From Patellaria atrata CBS 101060 (taxonomy: Eukaryota > Ascomycota > Dothideomycetes > Patellariales > Patellariaceae), in NCBI GenBank assembly GCA_010093705.1, contig MU006091.1, forward strand, positions 1,764,132 through 1,828,131: a stretch of 64,000 nt of DNA. The letters are read 5' to 3'. Shown in pieces: positions 11,490-24,132 of this stretch (positions are counted from its first letter, which is position 1; every line of letters begins with the position of its first letter). A program made the translations under genes and the position numbers. The notes under the pieces are model-generated. The model saw only the letters and a list, made by a program, of their open reading frames with translations, was not told where the DNA came from and made no database searches.

Positions 11490-12061
11490 GAGATTAACGC
11501 TAGAATCGGATGGAGGACTGCGCCCTCTTCAGACACGACGTGTTTTTATGCGAACCTGGACAGAGAATGGAACTCATGCCATCTACTTGCCTCTCAATTT
11601 TTGCATCATAAAAGTTTAAGAGGTACATACCTAATTAGAGGCTATCCATCCTTTGCTCTTTCACGTGTCTAAGCGTAGCCCTACTCTCATACCCTGATCC
11701 CTTACATAGCAAACATCAAAACTTTAAGAGCGTTGATCTGACACCAATAGTAACCCACATTACTACAAAGATACTTTTGCATTCGTGAGTTGTGCGTAGT
11801 GAAATTCGAAGACGTAAATGACCCCTCTGGATATTTCATGCTTACTCATAAAATAGTGCCATTTATAACACACAAACTTTACAGAACGCTCTTATATATC
11901 AAATGCGCCCTGTGCACGAATCTGCGAAAGATTAGGTGGCAGGACGGAGAGACTCGAGAACGCCGACACGTGAGGTCTTTATTTCTATGTACACAGTTTG
12001 ACCTGCACAGCTGGCTAACATCTCCTCATAGTCCTCTCCACAAGATTCAAAGAGGCTAAGC
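11490..12061. other. Intergenic between convergent genes
   Basis: Convergent 3' ends of the methyltransferase and AA9 genes. Short frames only; I see nothing recognisable. Confidence 0.5.
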
Positions 12062-12861
12062 TTAGTTTCCACCTGTCCATACCGCCGGACCAGGATAGGG
12101 ATAGCTTGAGAACGAAGTGTACAAATTGAATCGAATGCCAGCGTCGGTTCGCTTGTAGAGACTGGTTCCAGCGACACCTCCGGATGGAGATGCAGAGCCA
12201 CTACCGGCCACCCTGAGGTTAAGGCACTGCGGATATGCTTGGGCCCCATCGTCGTTGACACCTCCATGTAGAGCAATAATTTCGTGACGAATAACATAGT
12301 TGCCGGCTTTGAGGTTCCTTGGAAGTATTGTGCTTGATGTGAAGTTCTTCTTGATCAGTTCGTCGGTTACCCAAGTATTACCACTAATGAATCCACTTTG
12401 GCTGATTTTTGTCCATCGAAGATTTCCCGGTGATTGAGAGGTGCATTCACCTGCAGCAAGAATATCAGTTTTAGAACAGAGAGATTCGACCATTAGTACC
12501 CACCGTTGCATGGAGCAATGTAGTTAATAATAGGACCTTTGTGGGAATCGGGCCAAGTATTCCAGTAGAATTCGATGTTGTCTCCAGCTTTAGCGTCGAC
12601 ATAAGCCTTCCCAGCGGTTGCACTCTTGTGGCAGTTGATATCGTTGCTCTGGAACGCGCTGGGAGAAATGAATCCCAAATCCTGATTCAAAGAATCCCAT
12701 CCCGCAGTCACCGGTTTACTGTTCGCGGGATGGTAATACCACACCGGATCGGAACCGGCTGTCCACTGGCCATTTACCTTGACACCTCGGACAAAGCCGT
12801 GAGCCGCAGCCTTGTCTAGGATTGAGGCGGTCAGCGCCAAAAGAATCAAAGAAGAATACAT
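12062..12861 (-). CDS. AA9 lytic polysaccharide monooxygenase (secreted)
   Basis: Two exons (12861-12504 and 12450-12062; 53-bp intron) encode 248 residues. I chose the ATG at 12861 rather than 12942 because it gives a clean 20-residue signal peptide ending AAA before HGFV, so the mature protein starts with the His that forms the copper histidine brace. The second copper His lies in DSHKGP. The axial Tyr is in AYPQC, and RHEIIALHGG is the typical core block before it. Cysteine positions (CHK, PCNGEC, PQC) fit the family. There is no carbohydrate-binding module. AA9 enzymes oxidatively cleave cellulose and some hemicelluloses outside the cell. All catalytic residues are present, so it appears functional. 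Confidence 0.92.
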
Positions 12862-12956
12862 GACCAGTATACAAACAGGATGGAAAATTGATCGTCGTGA
12901 TGTACTGCCGCGCTGAAATGCATGGAGCAAACGGTTTTCCACGCCTCTGCCCCTTA

Positions 12957-12964
12957 CTTATATA
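12957..12964 (-). promoter_or_regulatory. TATA box of the AA9 gene
   Basis: TATATAAG on the minus strand lies about 96 nt upstream of the chosen AA9 start, which supports the ATG at 12861 or slightly upstream. Confidence 0.5.
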
Positions 12965-15900
12965 AAAGTTCCACTACGACATGACCAGGAAGCGTTGTCC
13001 CGTGATACTGTAGTATATTATCGAAAGTTACTGGCCCTAGACCTTTTAGAGACCGGAGCGACATTTTGGAGTAGTTTGAAGGAAGGTTATTCGTGGCATT
13101 CATTATCCAAGGCTTAGCGGAGTTGAGATTTCGAGCGAATGGCCGCTTGAACAAGAATGCTGAGAATTTCTGAATATTTCCCAAGCATTGATGGCAAGGG
13201 AAAGTCGATTGTTAGGGATGTTCTTCCGTAGATATACAGGACGCGAGGAAAAAGGAGGAATCGTGGGGTTAAGCTTAAACACAAAACGGTCGTAGTCTGG
13301 GAGCACAGACGCGAAACCGTTCCCGGACCTGCCGACTTTAATATAAATAGATGAACGTCCCCCACAAACTCCGCAATATCATTCCCCTTCTTCCCAAACG
13401 AACAATTTCTTGAGCAACCTTACCGCCCCGGTTTCCAGCTTTCCAGAATTTCCAGGACGGGAGCGAGTGCAAGCGACTGTAAGCGATCATAAGGAAGCGA
13501 TCGTAAGCCTCCATCACTACTGTAGGCTATTATTCAGCATCTTTAGGTTCACCACTAACTTTTTCCATTGTTCGATATCTCGCTGCTAGATCTCTTGATG
13601 CGGTATGTTCCTGGCAAACCTCATGGAAGAGCGGGGAGCGAGCCGTGGATGTACGCTTTTGTGATCCAGAAGGACACCACAAGAAATCGTGTACTGGACG
13701 TCCTACAAACTTTCCGCGGATAGGAAGTGTGAATGTGAGTTCAAGAGAGCCAAAGTGATATTCCAGATCTCTGGCACAGATGGTATCCCGCCCTACCTAC
13801 GATTGATGGCGCACATCATTATGATTAAGTGATTTAAGTCGTGACCCGGGCCTTTCATTGGGTACCTTAGACGTATATGTTCTACGCAATATAATCTGAG
13901 ATGCTCCGAAAACTTAGTCTACGGAATGGTAATAAAGACATCCCATACCATGAGACATCTCTTTTCTCAAATCCAAGGCTTGAGGGAGAGGCGCACGAAC
14001 CCCTTTTTACGAACAATCGCCACATCACATATGAGGTGGAATATCCAAACAAGCATACTGGATTACCTTCGCAGTGCAGCTACGGGGTTTCATTACTACA
14101 TGCGAAAGCAAGAACTATCAAGTGCAACAAGCGATCATATCCTTGTTGTTTTGCAGAAGACTGAAAACCGGCCCCACTAAATTCCACGAATAGAGGATTA
14201 TATACCAGCTTGATCGTTCCAACAATGCTATTGAGCTTAAACACTTACCAACGGATGGCAGCAGGGTGGGTGTAGTTAGCCAAGCAATCGTCATCGAGCC
14301 TACTCCCACAGCCATTTCTTACCACGTGGGTACGTCAATAACCTTCCATCAGGTAAGTTGTTAGCAACCAACACGTCTCTTATTTCGATGGTAATCATGT
14401 TGATATGTCAATTGGTTGATCAGTTGATTATTCATTAGTCTATGAAAGCCTCATTTGAAATTGCATGGAGAATGGAGATAAGATAAGTGCATAATAACCC
14501 ATGAGGCACATTCTGCCAGGAACAGAAGAATTTAGCATATTGAGAAACGGCCACGAAGCCAATAGTCCGTCCCTAGAAGAGACCATTTCAACCGAAAATA
14601 CACATCCCAATGCCCTGCACGCGAAGTTTGAGAATCATTAATGAAGAATTGTCCGTTCGTACCGAACCGTGTACCTGGTTGAATGGAAAGTATCCAGTGA
14701 GTGCATCGAAACCTTGGTAACCGGAACGACATACCTGATAATCAAGATCTTTCCTGCCAGAGGCTATTATTGTACAAGTCTCATGCCGCATATCACGGAA
14801 GCGGTTGACTCCGTCCGTTGTCCCTTGACCATGTCACGAAAACCTTTCCTTAACAATGTCCAACAGGAATACTTAGAACGCGCCAATCGTTACCGAGTCT
14901 AACAGGACTCTGCAATGAGTGTCGATGAGTCCTGTCCCTCTCGAGCAATAAAGTACTCCTACTATTGCTGGTCTCTAGCTGGTGGTCTCTAGCTTGACGC
15001 TCGTTGTTCTGGAGGAATATCTAATGACATTCAATAATCGCCAAACGGGGCTTGACTGTTGCAGCAATTTACGGTTGATCTTCTTGTTCACCATAATGAG
15101 GTTTAGAGGCCATGAATTCGGTAGAGGATTTGTCCGCGTTTGCTTCCCCGATCGCTAATCCATGGCGGAAGGGTGAACTCATTTCATCTCTTCTGTACCT
15201 AAAGTTCCTGACTGATGGTTATGAGCTGCTTAGGTTATTGAACAGCGAATGGAGAACCACAACGACGACATGTCATTTGCATGATCATTACAGAATATAC
15301 GCTGCAAGAATCTACGACCCCTTTCCATCTTTAGTCACGCGGAACTTCCTTCACGGTCTTGGGCTGTAATTTTAGGTTACTGCCACTGGGAGAGGCTCTA
15401 CCCTCCGATCTCTTGCACCTTTTTGTATTCTATTCCGTAAGAATATATCAAAAATTGACAAATCGTAAGGGTGTGCGATAAAGATTCCACAAAATTAGTA
15501 GCTTCCGCTTCGAAGCAGCCCTGAGCCCCTGGAGTTGCATCACCGCCTACTTCGTCGGCTTTCGACTCCAGCTAAGGCAACCGGCCAGCCCTTCTACCGA
15601 ATTTTTACGCACAAAATCGGACTAATGAGCACATTGATGGCCTTGAACTACGGTATCTAGTTGTTTTATGTCCGGTGGTTTGCTTCCGGAAAACACTAGG
15701 TATCATATCTTGTCAGGTATATTAAGGCAGTGAACCTTATTAACGGACTTAAACTTTTCAATGTACAAAATATCCGGTTATCGTCCATTGCAATACGAGG
15801 ATTTCTTCTTCTCGGTAATGAAGGTATGATTATTTGACGTCCAGAGCAAGAAGGGCCGCTAGCTGAAGGGGTCAGACTATCTTGTAGAAGCTCACTTAAT

Positions 15901-16508
15901 TCGTGTATTGATTCCCTTGTACCCCTCGTCGCTCGGCGCAGTTACTCTCAGGGCAACAGGGGACACGACTTTTAACAGACTACTACGCCTCTTTACCGGG
16001 GCCTATGGTTAGTACTATATGAAGTAGTTGAGTAAGAGAATTACCTCTTGCTTGTCTTCCCGATCGGGTTCAAAATTTTCGATGACGGAGCCGTACCAAG
16101 AGCGCAAAGGTCGACATGATTATGCTCACTTGTCCTATGTTGCGACCTGCAGCTTGGAAGGGATAACTTTCCATCCGTTCACGAATCGTCAATGACGGGA
16201 CGCTTCCGTTTGAGGTTCTCGAATGAAGGTCAATACCTGGGTTTATCTTTCACATGGTGAGTAATAAGGGAAGCAGAGTAAAATCCCATCACTCTAGATC
16301 TTTCAGCTCACAATGAAGTAGGTGTGACACAGTACACAGAAAAATAGTAGGTTTGTTGAAACTTCAACTCCTTACGAGTGAACACATAATTCAATGCTAA
16401 ATCTAGAATAGATGCTAAGACATCGGTATGAAGTCTAAGTTAAACAAGTTCTTGAACGCGAATTCTCGCCTCACGGTACCCGATAACAATACTCTGTAAA
16501 GGATTGCT
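12965..16508. other. 3.5-kb gene-poor stretch with unrecognised fragments
   Basis: No intact gene found on either strand. A few short stretches look coding-like but match nothing I know: plus-strand frames around 13560-13780 and 13901-14164, minus-strand frames around 14532-14791, and a plus-strand frame at 15112-15369. Stops and frame changes are frequent. The best reading is old, decayed gene or transposon sequence. Confidence 0.4.
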
Positions 16509-17896
16509 CTACTTGCGGTAATTCGCGACGTGGCCACCTGGTAGTATCGAGACCCCTAAACGCAAATGTTAGTATAACGTTGGTGAAGACTTATAAATTA
16601 CACTTACAGCCATCGATATCCTCTTTGACAAATCCAGGCTTTTTGCATGCGTTCATCGCGGCGTTGTTTTGGGACTTGAGAGTTGGGCAATTCTGGTAGC
16701 AAGGTGAGTCCAAGGCTCTCTGTAGTGCATCACCTTGCCAGCCGAAAACATAATCTCCATGGTTAGCATAACCAGTGCTGTCGTATATATTAGTTAGGCC
16801 ATACTATGATATCGGCTCAAAGAGAGGGGTAGAAAGCGCAATCTTACCCATCACCAAAGCTCCACACGAAAGGTTGAGAGCCATCAGCAGGCCAATCAGC
16901 CTTGTTGTTGAACTTGGATGTGTCCCAGATGACCTCGTAGAAGAGCTGGCCCATTCTGACGGGATGAGAGGCTGGGCAAGGGCCACCAGTCTCAAAAGTA
17001 CCGAATTCGGGGTAAGCCATATGTTCCATATGATCGGGAGAATCAAGATTCTTTCCATCCCAGCAGCTACAATTCATTTTTGTAAGCATTGCACAAAGTG
17101 GATCTGGGAGGAAGGATCGAAAGGAGCACTCTGGGAAAAGAAATGAGACTCACGTAGGGAATCGGAGTGCGGTCATGATACCAGCTGGGCAGGGCTTATT
17201 GGGGAAGTCCAATGTTTGAGGATCGCGAGTGTTCATGTTTTCAAGGCAGGTGTAGGTGAGTTGACGGAATCTTTCTGCTTCCTCACGAGTCCTTGCGTTT
17301 ACGTCGCCGATGTACATGCGGAATCCCTAAACAATTAGCTACTGAATTTTAATCTTACAATGACCAAAACTAACCGGTTTGAAAGCAGTGACTTTCGAAG
17401 TCTGTTGGAAATTGTACAGACCGTCCTGCATATAGTAGACGGTCATACCACCGTTAACACCTTCGAAGCCGACATTTTGCTTCTGCGGCACACGTTTGTA
17501 GGTACCATTTCGGGCCTTGAAGTAGCTGCATAGAAATTAGCACTCATCGAAACAAGTAAATCGTTACGCGTTCTCACAGAACGGCTGTCCAGTAATTCGA
17601 GAAATCCTCGCTAAACTGACAGGTCGTGCAGGTGGATTCCCCAGGCATGTCCTTGGATGGGTCCATAGTGACGTTGAAGGCGTTCTGAGAAAGTAAGTCA
17701 ATGGTCAAATACGTTGATAAGTATGGAAAATACTAACTCCTCCGACGATTTGATGAAGATGCGGGGATGGAGCCATTCCGGGGTTGACCAACGGGTCAAC
17801 ACGGTCAACCATCAACTGACCGCATGGGAAACGAAGAAGAGCCACAACATGGCTCGGGGCAAAGAGTGCAAGAGAGGTGAGAGTGTTCCACTTCAT
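16509..17896 (-). CDS. Secreted DUF1996-domain protein
   Basis: Seven exons on the minus strand (17896-17738, 17684-17578, 17525-17375, 17326-17154, 17066-16848, 16777-16608, 16555-16509) join in frame to 341 residues. A short signal sequence (MKWNTLTSLALFAPSHVVA) precedes LRFPCGQLMVDRVDPLVNPG and SPHLHQIVGG, the hallmark start of DUF1996. Further blocks are CTTCQFSEDFSNYWTAVL, GFRMYIGDV, the core FPTCWDGKNLDSPDHMEHMA, PASHPVRMGQLFYEVIWDT and GYANHGDYVFGW. DUF1996 proteins are secreted fungal proteins of unclear biochemical role, sometimes with WSC or CBM modules; none is present here. The length is usual for the single-domain form. Nothing suggests a pseudogene. Confidence 0.9.
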
Positions 17897-19312
17897 CTTT
17901 GGGTTCTCGAAAGAATGTCACGCTTGTTACGGAAACAAAGGGAGAATTAGAAACAAAAGCGCAAGGTGTAACAGCGGACCGCCGAGACTATTATACGGAT
18001 CCTGCGAGAGGACTACCGTGATAAGCAAGGACTACCGGGTTGCGCTTCAGCTCGTGAAAATCAAGGATCTGCCAGATGGTGGCTCACACAAAGCATGGCA
18101 AACCGAAGTGCTTAGAAATAACGAGGGGTGCATCGTGGTCGAGAGCACTCTATCTCACAAAATAAAAGATCGACAACTCGCATCTGAAGTAGTACTATGA
18201 AGTTAAGATACTCCCTGCATCTTCTTATGACTGGTCAAACTCTGTTGTTCGGGCGTCCTTGATCGATACCCATCGTTATTATGTCCCGCGTGGCAATATT
18301 ATAAGTTCCCTTGCTAGGCCTCGGAAATTTCGATGTGGGTGCTTGTCCTGATTCTTGGATTCTTCTTTCAACTTCTTGGGATCTTTTAACATACGCCCAT
18401 CGTCAGGTAGATTCAGATCCGCTACCTCTGGAAGTTCCTTTTCCACCGGGGTTGTCATCATATGACCAACCAGAAGAGCAACCTGATGCTTTGATAGATG
18501 CTTCTAATATCAAGACGATTGGCAGTGTTTCGGTAGTTGTAGTCGAGACCAAACTGAGTACCGCAGCAATCATACATTGACCTGTGATTTGGGTTCCGTT
18601 ATAGTGAATTTGTTGCTGCTTTACTCCAGTAATATAGGTTCATAGTATTGAAGACATGTTCCGATAGGATGGGGATTGTAGGAATGTGATGGTCAAGGTT
18701 GAGGTTGGCCTGTCGTTACTTTAAAATACACGAGAACCATTTACTTCTGCATCTATGTCGCCAAGATTGCGGGGGAGGACCCAGTTAAACAAATTAATCG
18801 TACATAAACTTAAATTTACCGAATGAAATACGCTATCACTATCCTAATGTCATATCCTCTTCCTTCATTTTCACTGGTCTGGAGTACTATCCTGGTCCGG
18901 CTCTTACTTCCCTTCCTCCAAATGCCGATGCCAGTTCTTATATAGTTCTGAAGATTGATACAATTGGAAGCCCGATTGATTCCCATACAAGACAAGGGCA
19001 TATATGAAAGTATCATTTTACTTTTCTTTGTCTTCCGCAGTCATTATGCAAACAGGTATCTGGAAGCACGTAGAATTCCCACTTGTCTCCTTTAGCCTAG
19101 GTGGCCACGAGGAAGAGTATATAATCAACCGGGCAGGCAGGATTGATTAAATCGTAAACCGAGTTGTAAGCCCCTAGCTTCTGGAAGTTCTAGAGAAGCC
19201 AAATATCCTCTATTTTTAATTCATAAAGGGCTATCCCCTTCCATTGGACCGCATTTGCACATTTCCAAAGCAGCAAATTTTACATACCAGCGTCCCTCTT
19301 CGTGCCGTCATC
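17897..19312. other. Intergenic between divergent secreted-protein genes
   Basis: Promoter regions of the DUF1996 gene (minus) and the eqolisin-like gene (plus). A TATATAA-like sequence lies near 19118. Open frames at 17877-18200 and 18279-18580 resemble nothing known, and I do not call them genes. Confidence 0.4.
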
Positions 19313-19984
19313 ATGAAGCTCTCTACCCTTCTCAAAAGCCTATGCTTCGTACCGACCGTACTGGGCGCCTTCGACCTGAATCGAGCTGGCGCGGTTCTCA
19401 AAGCGCCAGAGGGAGATTCCTTCACTTCAGTCACCGGCACCTTCACTGTCCCGAACTTGACCGGCAACAACAAGCTCTCCATATGGATCGCAATCGGCGA
19501 CTCCCTGAATCAGGATATCGTCCTCAAAGGAGGTATTACCTACGCGAACGGCCTCAAGTCATGGGCTGCCTGGTTCCCAGCCCCAGAGACTGATATCACG
19601 AGCACCGTTCCCGTCAGATCTGGGGATTCCATCACCGTTACAGTCTCGACAGCGGCGGGCAGCACAGGGGGAACTGTGGTCGTTGAAAACAAAACACAAA
19701 ACAGAAGGACCACGCAAACCATTACGGCACCGGCCGATTTCGATCCCTCAAGACTGAATGCACTTGCCGCCGATTGGTTCGTGCAAGCATATCAAACTGC
19801 AGGAGAATTGGTTCAGGTGCCCCGATTCCAGACAGTCACCTTTACGGCTTGCAGTGCGACGCTTGCTAGCGGAGGAACCGTCGCTCTCACCAGTGCAGGT
19901 GTTTACGAGATTCAGGGTACTTCCGGACAAATCTATTCCAGAACAACCACAACAGCAAATGGTGTGACGGTGAGGCAGCAGTAA
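19313..19984 (+). CDS. Secreted eqolisin-like (peptidase G1) protein lacking catalytic residues
   Basis: Single exon, 223 residues. The start at the ATG at 19313 gives a signal peptide (MKLSTLLKSLCFVPTVLGA). The fold signature of peptidase family G1 is clear: SVTGTFTVP, then LSIWIAIGD, WAAWFPAPE, SGDSITVTV and a final beta-rich region. Active eqolisins use a Gln/Glu dyad. At the Gln position (usually in an ILQTG-like strand) this protein has VLKGG, a Lys. The usual EWIVED-type motif reads ADWFVQAY, so neither glutamate remains. The frame is intact, which argues for a non-catalytic relative rather than a decayed gene. It may bind peptides or act as an inhibitor or decoy; that is speculation. 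Confidence 0.82.
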   Translation: MKLSTLLKSLCFVPTVLGAFDLNRAGAVLKAPEGDSFTSVTGTFTVPNLTGNNKLSIWIAIGDSLNQDIVLKGGITYANGLKSWAAWFPAPETDITSTVPVRSGDSITVTVSTAAGSTGGTVVVENKTQNRRTTQTITAPADFDPSRLNALAADWFVQAYQTAGELVQVPRFQTVTFTACSATLASGGTVALTSAGVYEIQGTSGQIYSRTTTTANGVTVRQQ

Positions 19985-21590
19985 AAGATTGGAGTCCTTG
20001 CGTAGGAACCTCATAGAGTTGAATTTAAGTAGATATCGGCAGTATATTGTAGATTGTGTTAGCATACAAATTGAAAAAGATTTCCCAGTCTTCCTAGAGA
20101 AACAGCACCCATTTGATCATGTCCATGTTCATATTTCCTGTTAGGACATGCTTAAAAACATCGATCAGGTTGTCCATAACAGGCTAGAGCAATCTCTCCT
20201 TCCCGAGAAGTGTACAATTTCCGAGGAACAGACAATCCACAAATTCCTGGATTTATGTTTAACCTTTGTCAGGCAATCGAATGCTAGCCGGGATGTTCCA
20301 GGATTTCATCCGGTTCATAGTCGCTCGGATTGTAGTGGTTGGCATGGGAATTACAATGGGCACATGGGGTAGAGCAGAGCCGGGTTTAGCTTGGTCCGTA
20401 AGGTTAATTGAATCATTGGGAGAGCTACAGGTTCAGAACCATATAAGAATATTTCGACCTGACCTAGCTTAGTGAAATATAAAGGCCTATTTGATCAAAT
20501 CATGCTAATTTTTAATTTAATTTTTCAAAATGAATCACAGACCAAAACGCGCTGCCAAATCTCCACCAGAGGTATAGAGAGTAAAGCAGCGAACAGTTTC
20601 AGTTCAAATTGGGAGGATCATCAAACATCAGAACGGCACCTTCGTGATAATGACCGCAAGGGATACTCAGAGTTGTTTGGTGAAAGGAAAAACCGCGGAG
20701 GCGTAAAGTGGCCGGTTTCAAATTATTCCTTCCTTGACATAATAATAGTGATACCTGGGATCGCTACACAGTAGGACTAGGAAATGTTGTAAAGTTATAA
20801 TGGGAGGAAAATTCTTCATCGGACTTTTTCTTCTATTAGAACGCGATAGCTTTGAATCGATGGATAGAGATTACAAATATTATGATGAATACCAATCGTG
20901 TAGAAGAGCCATTGCTAAATATACTCAAATGAATGACAGCATACTAGAAAAGTCAGGATAATTTTAGAGATTGAGGGAGAAAGATGAAAAAGTCTGGTGA
21001 GAAGTCCTGAGGTGGATTCACCGCTCGCTAAGGTAATTATGTAACCGACACCACCCCCTTGGACTGTAGGTATTATTATTCTAGCACAACCCGACTGATA
21101 ATCAACCATACTCTAAAGGTAGAACCTGCATATTCTTTTCTCCCCTGAACCCCAAAACCAGGGTGGTAAGGGGTGGTAATAGCTCTTCCAAATGAATACA
21201 CACGTTGGTGACACGTCCCGCGCGGTTCCGAAAGGTCTAGTCTCCTTGGACTTAGCACAACTGTCAACAGCCCATTGAGATGAAGAGCATTTCTTGTATT
21301 TTCAAGCCCATTAAAGCAAATTGCACAGTTAAGGTCATTCGAAGAAACGATCTCTGGCACTGTCAGCAATCGCGCCTTCGTTGCGCAGTGAGTACCATGG
21401 CGATGCCTATTCTTCGGAAGCAAAAGGAGGATGGTTCGGGTATGTTATAGACCCCTTTTCGAGACGCTGAAATAATTTTGCTTAGCTTGTACCCAGAGGA
21501 AGAGATATTGGAAGAAGAGATATATAGATACACTCGATACCGGCGGTTGTAAGTGCAGCTCGTTCCCGTCCAATGGCGTGAGTTAACAAT
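19985..21590. other. Gene-poor AT-rich stretch
   Basis: Only short frames. The longest are at 20472-20774 (plus) and 21076-21423 (minus), and I do not recognise either. No intact gene is supported. Confidence 0.4.
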
Positions 21591-21594
21591 GTTT

Positions 21595-22930
21595 AGACGC
21601 AACGAACCTGAGAATCTTGCGGTGCGTTATCGCAAATTCAACGTGTCTGCTCTTATTAATGTCGCTGTCAATTTCATCGGAGATGGAGCCAAATCTTGTA
21701 AGACATTGATCAGGTTGGGTCCCGACCCTTAAGACTATAACCTAACTCGCATGCTCAGGTGTCAAGCTACTGAAATGCATAGAAGGCTAATACAATAACG
21801 CATTCATCATGACTATGGATAATGGGATTGAGATTTTAGTAAAAGTTCCGAACCCTTGATTCCGGTCCAGTTTTCTACAAGACAACCTCTGAGGTAGCCA
21901 CAAGAAATTTCGTATGTAACTTATCGCGCTGGTATACTAGAAAACTAATGTCCATGTTTCAGCTTCGTATTGTTCTAAATTTGCCCGTTCAACATATCTA
22001 TGCGTATTCTGCGGACCCACTGAATCCAGTCGGTGCTGAGTACGTCATTGAAGAAAAAGCTCAGGGCGTACAACTAGGAAGCCTTTGGTATCAGTAGCAA
22101 ACGGAATCCCAAGTCAATCTTATGACTCAGCTCGTTGACTTCGAGACAAAGCTGACTTCAGATATATTCCGGAGCCATGGCTGCATCTAATATAAGAAAG
22201 ATTTGGAAAGCAAAGTCCTTCGGTTTCATGATCTGGATGTCAAAACCCTACCATCCAGCGACCGCCGGGTCCGTTGCGCATATCGCTCCCGTACCCAGAC
22301 ATCCACTCTACAACATTTTTGTAGATCCAGGCACGAAGAAATTAACCCGTATCATTGATTGGCAGTTAGCCTCGGTGTGCGAGTCACTCTTTCAACATAG
22401 TATCCCACGTATGCTGCTCCCCGTAGGATCGGGCACCACTAATAGTCAAACAAACACACGCCAGAAGAGGGTGATATAAGAAACAAGACTGTAGATCTGT
22501 TCAACCATTACCAGCAGCTAAATAAACTTAGGGATAGGTAATGGTGGGTCGTGTTGAATTTGTACAATCGCTCTCTTCTAGATGAGCTCCTCTCTTCGGT
22601 ATGCGGAGCTTGGAGCAGGAATGACGTGATTTCTATTCGTCACGCCTTGATAAATATTGCTACTTGATGGAAAGAAATTGCACCTGCGACGACACCTTGT
22701 CCCATATTGTTCACGGAAGAGGAACTAAAGCTTCACCACAGTGAGGTAGAGCTTGTGCAGGGTCTCGGAGAAACCCTTCTCCAACTTCAAAACGATAACT
22801 TGATTCCACTGGGTGGTATGATCCGTCGGGAAAGGTACGAGTAGGCTTTACAGATCAATAATGCCGTCAGAAAGATGTTTGTTAATATGGCTGAAGACGA
22901 CTCACAGAAAACCATGTACTCACGAGTATA
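21595..22930 (+). pseudogene. APH-family phosphotransferase relic (AIM9-like)
   Basis: Three plus-strand frames carry successive blocks of a fungal aminoglycoside-phosphotransferase-family protein: RYRKFNVSALINVAV, then YNNAFIMTMDNGIEILVKVP (about 21810), then VLNLPVQHIYAYSADPLNPV with GAEYVIEEKAQGVQLGSLW (about 21970-22090), LMTQLVDFETKLTSDIF, and near the end LFTEEELKLHHSEVELVQGL (about 22710). The order matches the family. Stops (for example TAA where a Gln is expected in the EGxYN block) and frame changes break it repeatedly. The C-to-T style of some stops is consistent with repeat-induced point mutation but does not prove it. It is not functional. Confidence 0.68.
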
Positions 22931-23836
22931 AACATACCAGGACTTAGATACCTGAATACAGAAGTTCTGTTAACATAATGTGTTCTTACGGTCGCCCTCG
23001 TTATATTATCCATTTCGCAATAGCATAAAGATCGCAAATTTAGAACTTCGCTAGCTCTACCCGTGACCAGTAAGTTCTAGATTGTTTCACTTTGGACTAC
23101 GGAAATGGTCGATATATTCCAGTTTCTAAATTTAGAACGGTTTGTGTACCCTCCTAATGTCTAAGCTATATACGTAGTCAACCAAGATAATCTCAGGCAA
23201 TTTGAGAGAAGTGATAAGGTAACGGCGTCAAGGCAGAAACAGCAATTTGACACATACTAATCACGATTACTACCAAGATCAATCATATATAAGGTGGAGC
23301 TGGTGATGTGTACCACATTTTCATTTCATCGGTCAAAGCTGACAAGGAATTGAAGCCAAAGCGAGTCGCATTTCCCCCTACTCCCTAAATAGAATTTGAA
23401 GGTGGAGTGGATTATACAGAGTTGCCTAAAATGGGGACGAAGGTTGTGGTAATATTAAAGAGTCCAAGTATGTAACGATTAAGTCATCACTCATTTCCCT
23501 TCGAAGCACACAGGCAGTCATTCAAGATCCTGCACACCCCATTCGCTTACTCTAATGTCATATCCATTGAAGATCAACATCACACATACAAAAGATCAAT
23601 ATGCCTTAAACTAGAATTACGTAAATCGCCAGCATCGGTCGCCGACATTCAGGCGACGCGAAAGCCGAGATCAGCTCGCAGCCATGGAAGGCTGTGATGC
23701 ATTCCATGGCTGTGATGCAGGAAACCAGTTTCCAAAGCAAAGGGAAGATGGCGACCGTTTCATGTTCAGCGGGAGTCGACCGCTACGCAGAAAGTCGTGG
23801 CCACCATTTATATGGTGGACTTACCGGCGAGAATTG
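22931..23836. other. AT-rich stretch without genes
   Basis: No recognisable coding sequence. A short direct repeat around CTGTGATGCA occurs twice near 23688-23720. Confidence 0.4.
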
Positions 23837-23841
23837 GAATC

Positions 23842-24127
23842 TGTGAGATAAACTGGATCTGCAGGTGCATGGAGTATATTGCGATTCTCAAATGAGTGGT
23901 TCTATCTGGCTGTTATATACGGCAGGTGTGTACCAAAACGGACGGAACAGTATTAAATACATGTCTTAGAGAAAACAGTAAAAATAGGTACCAACAGTAA
24001 GAATTAAAAGATAGTTAGGACTGTATCAGATTAGTAACCCTGGTTACGCTGATACCAAATAAGCGAGTAGCTCGTTAGCTCTAGTCGCCAGTAAGACCAA
24101 TAACTCCGACAGCTCCACCATCTAACA
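23842..24127 (-). mobile_element. Solo LTR, copia family A, with 5-bp target duplication
   Basis: This 286-bp block begins TGTGAGATAAACTGGATCTG and ends CCACCATCTAACA. It is the reverse complement of the LTR type found at 55008-55276 (TGTTAGATGG...TCTCACA). It is flanked by identical 5-bp direct repeats GAATC (23837-23841 and 24128-24132), the mark of integration. There is no internal element sequence, so it is a solo LTR left by LTR-LTR recombination. Confidence 0.82.
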
Positions 24128-24132
24128 GAATC

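Noticed and set aside
12862-12942. Upstream ATG at 12942 as the AA9 start
   Set aside because: It would bury the signal peptide about 27 residues inside the protein; the ATG at 12861 gives a normal signal sequence before the N-terminal His.
18279-18580. Small genes on both strands around 18.3-18.6 kb
   Set aside because: The frames overlap on opposite strands, start at non-ATG or weak positions and resemble no family.
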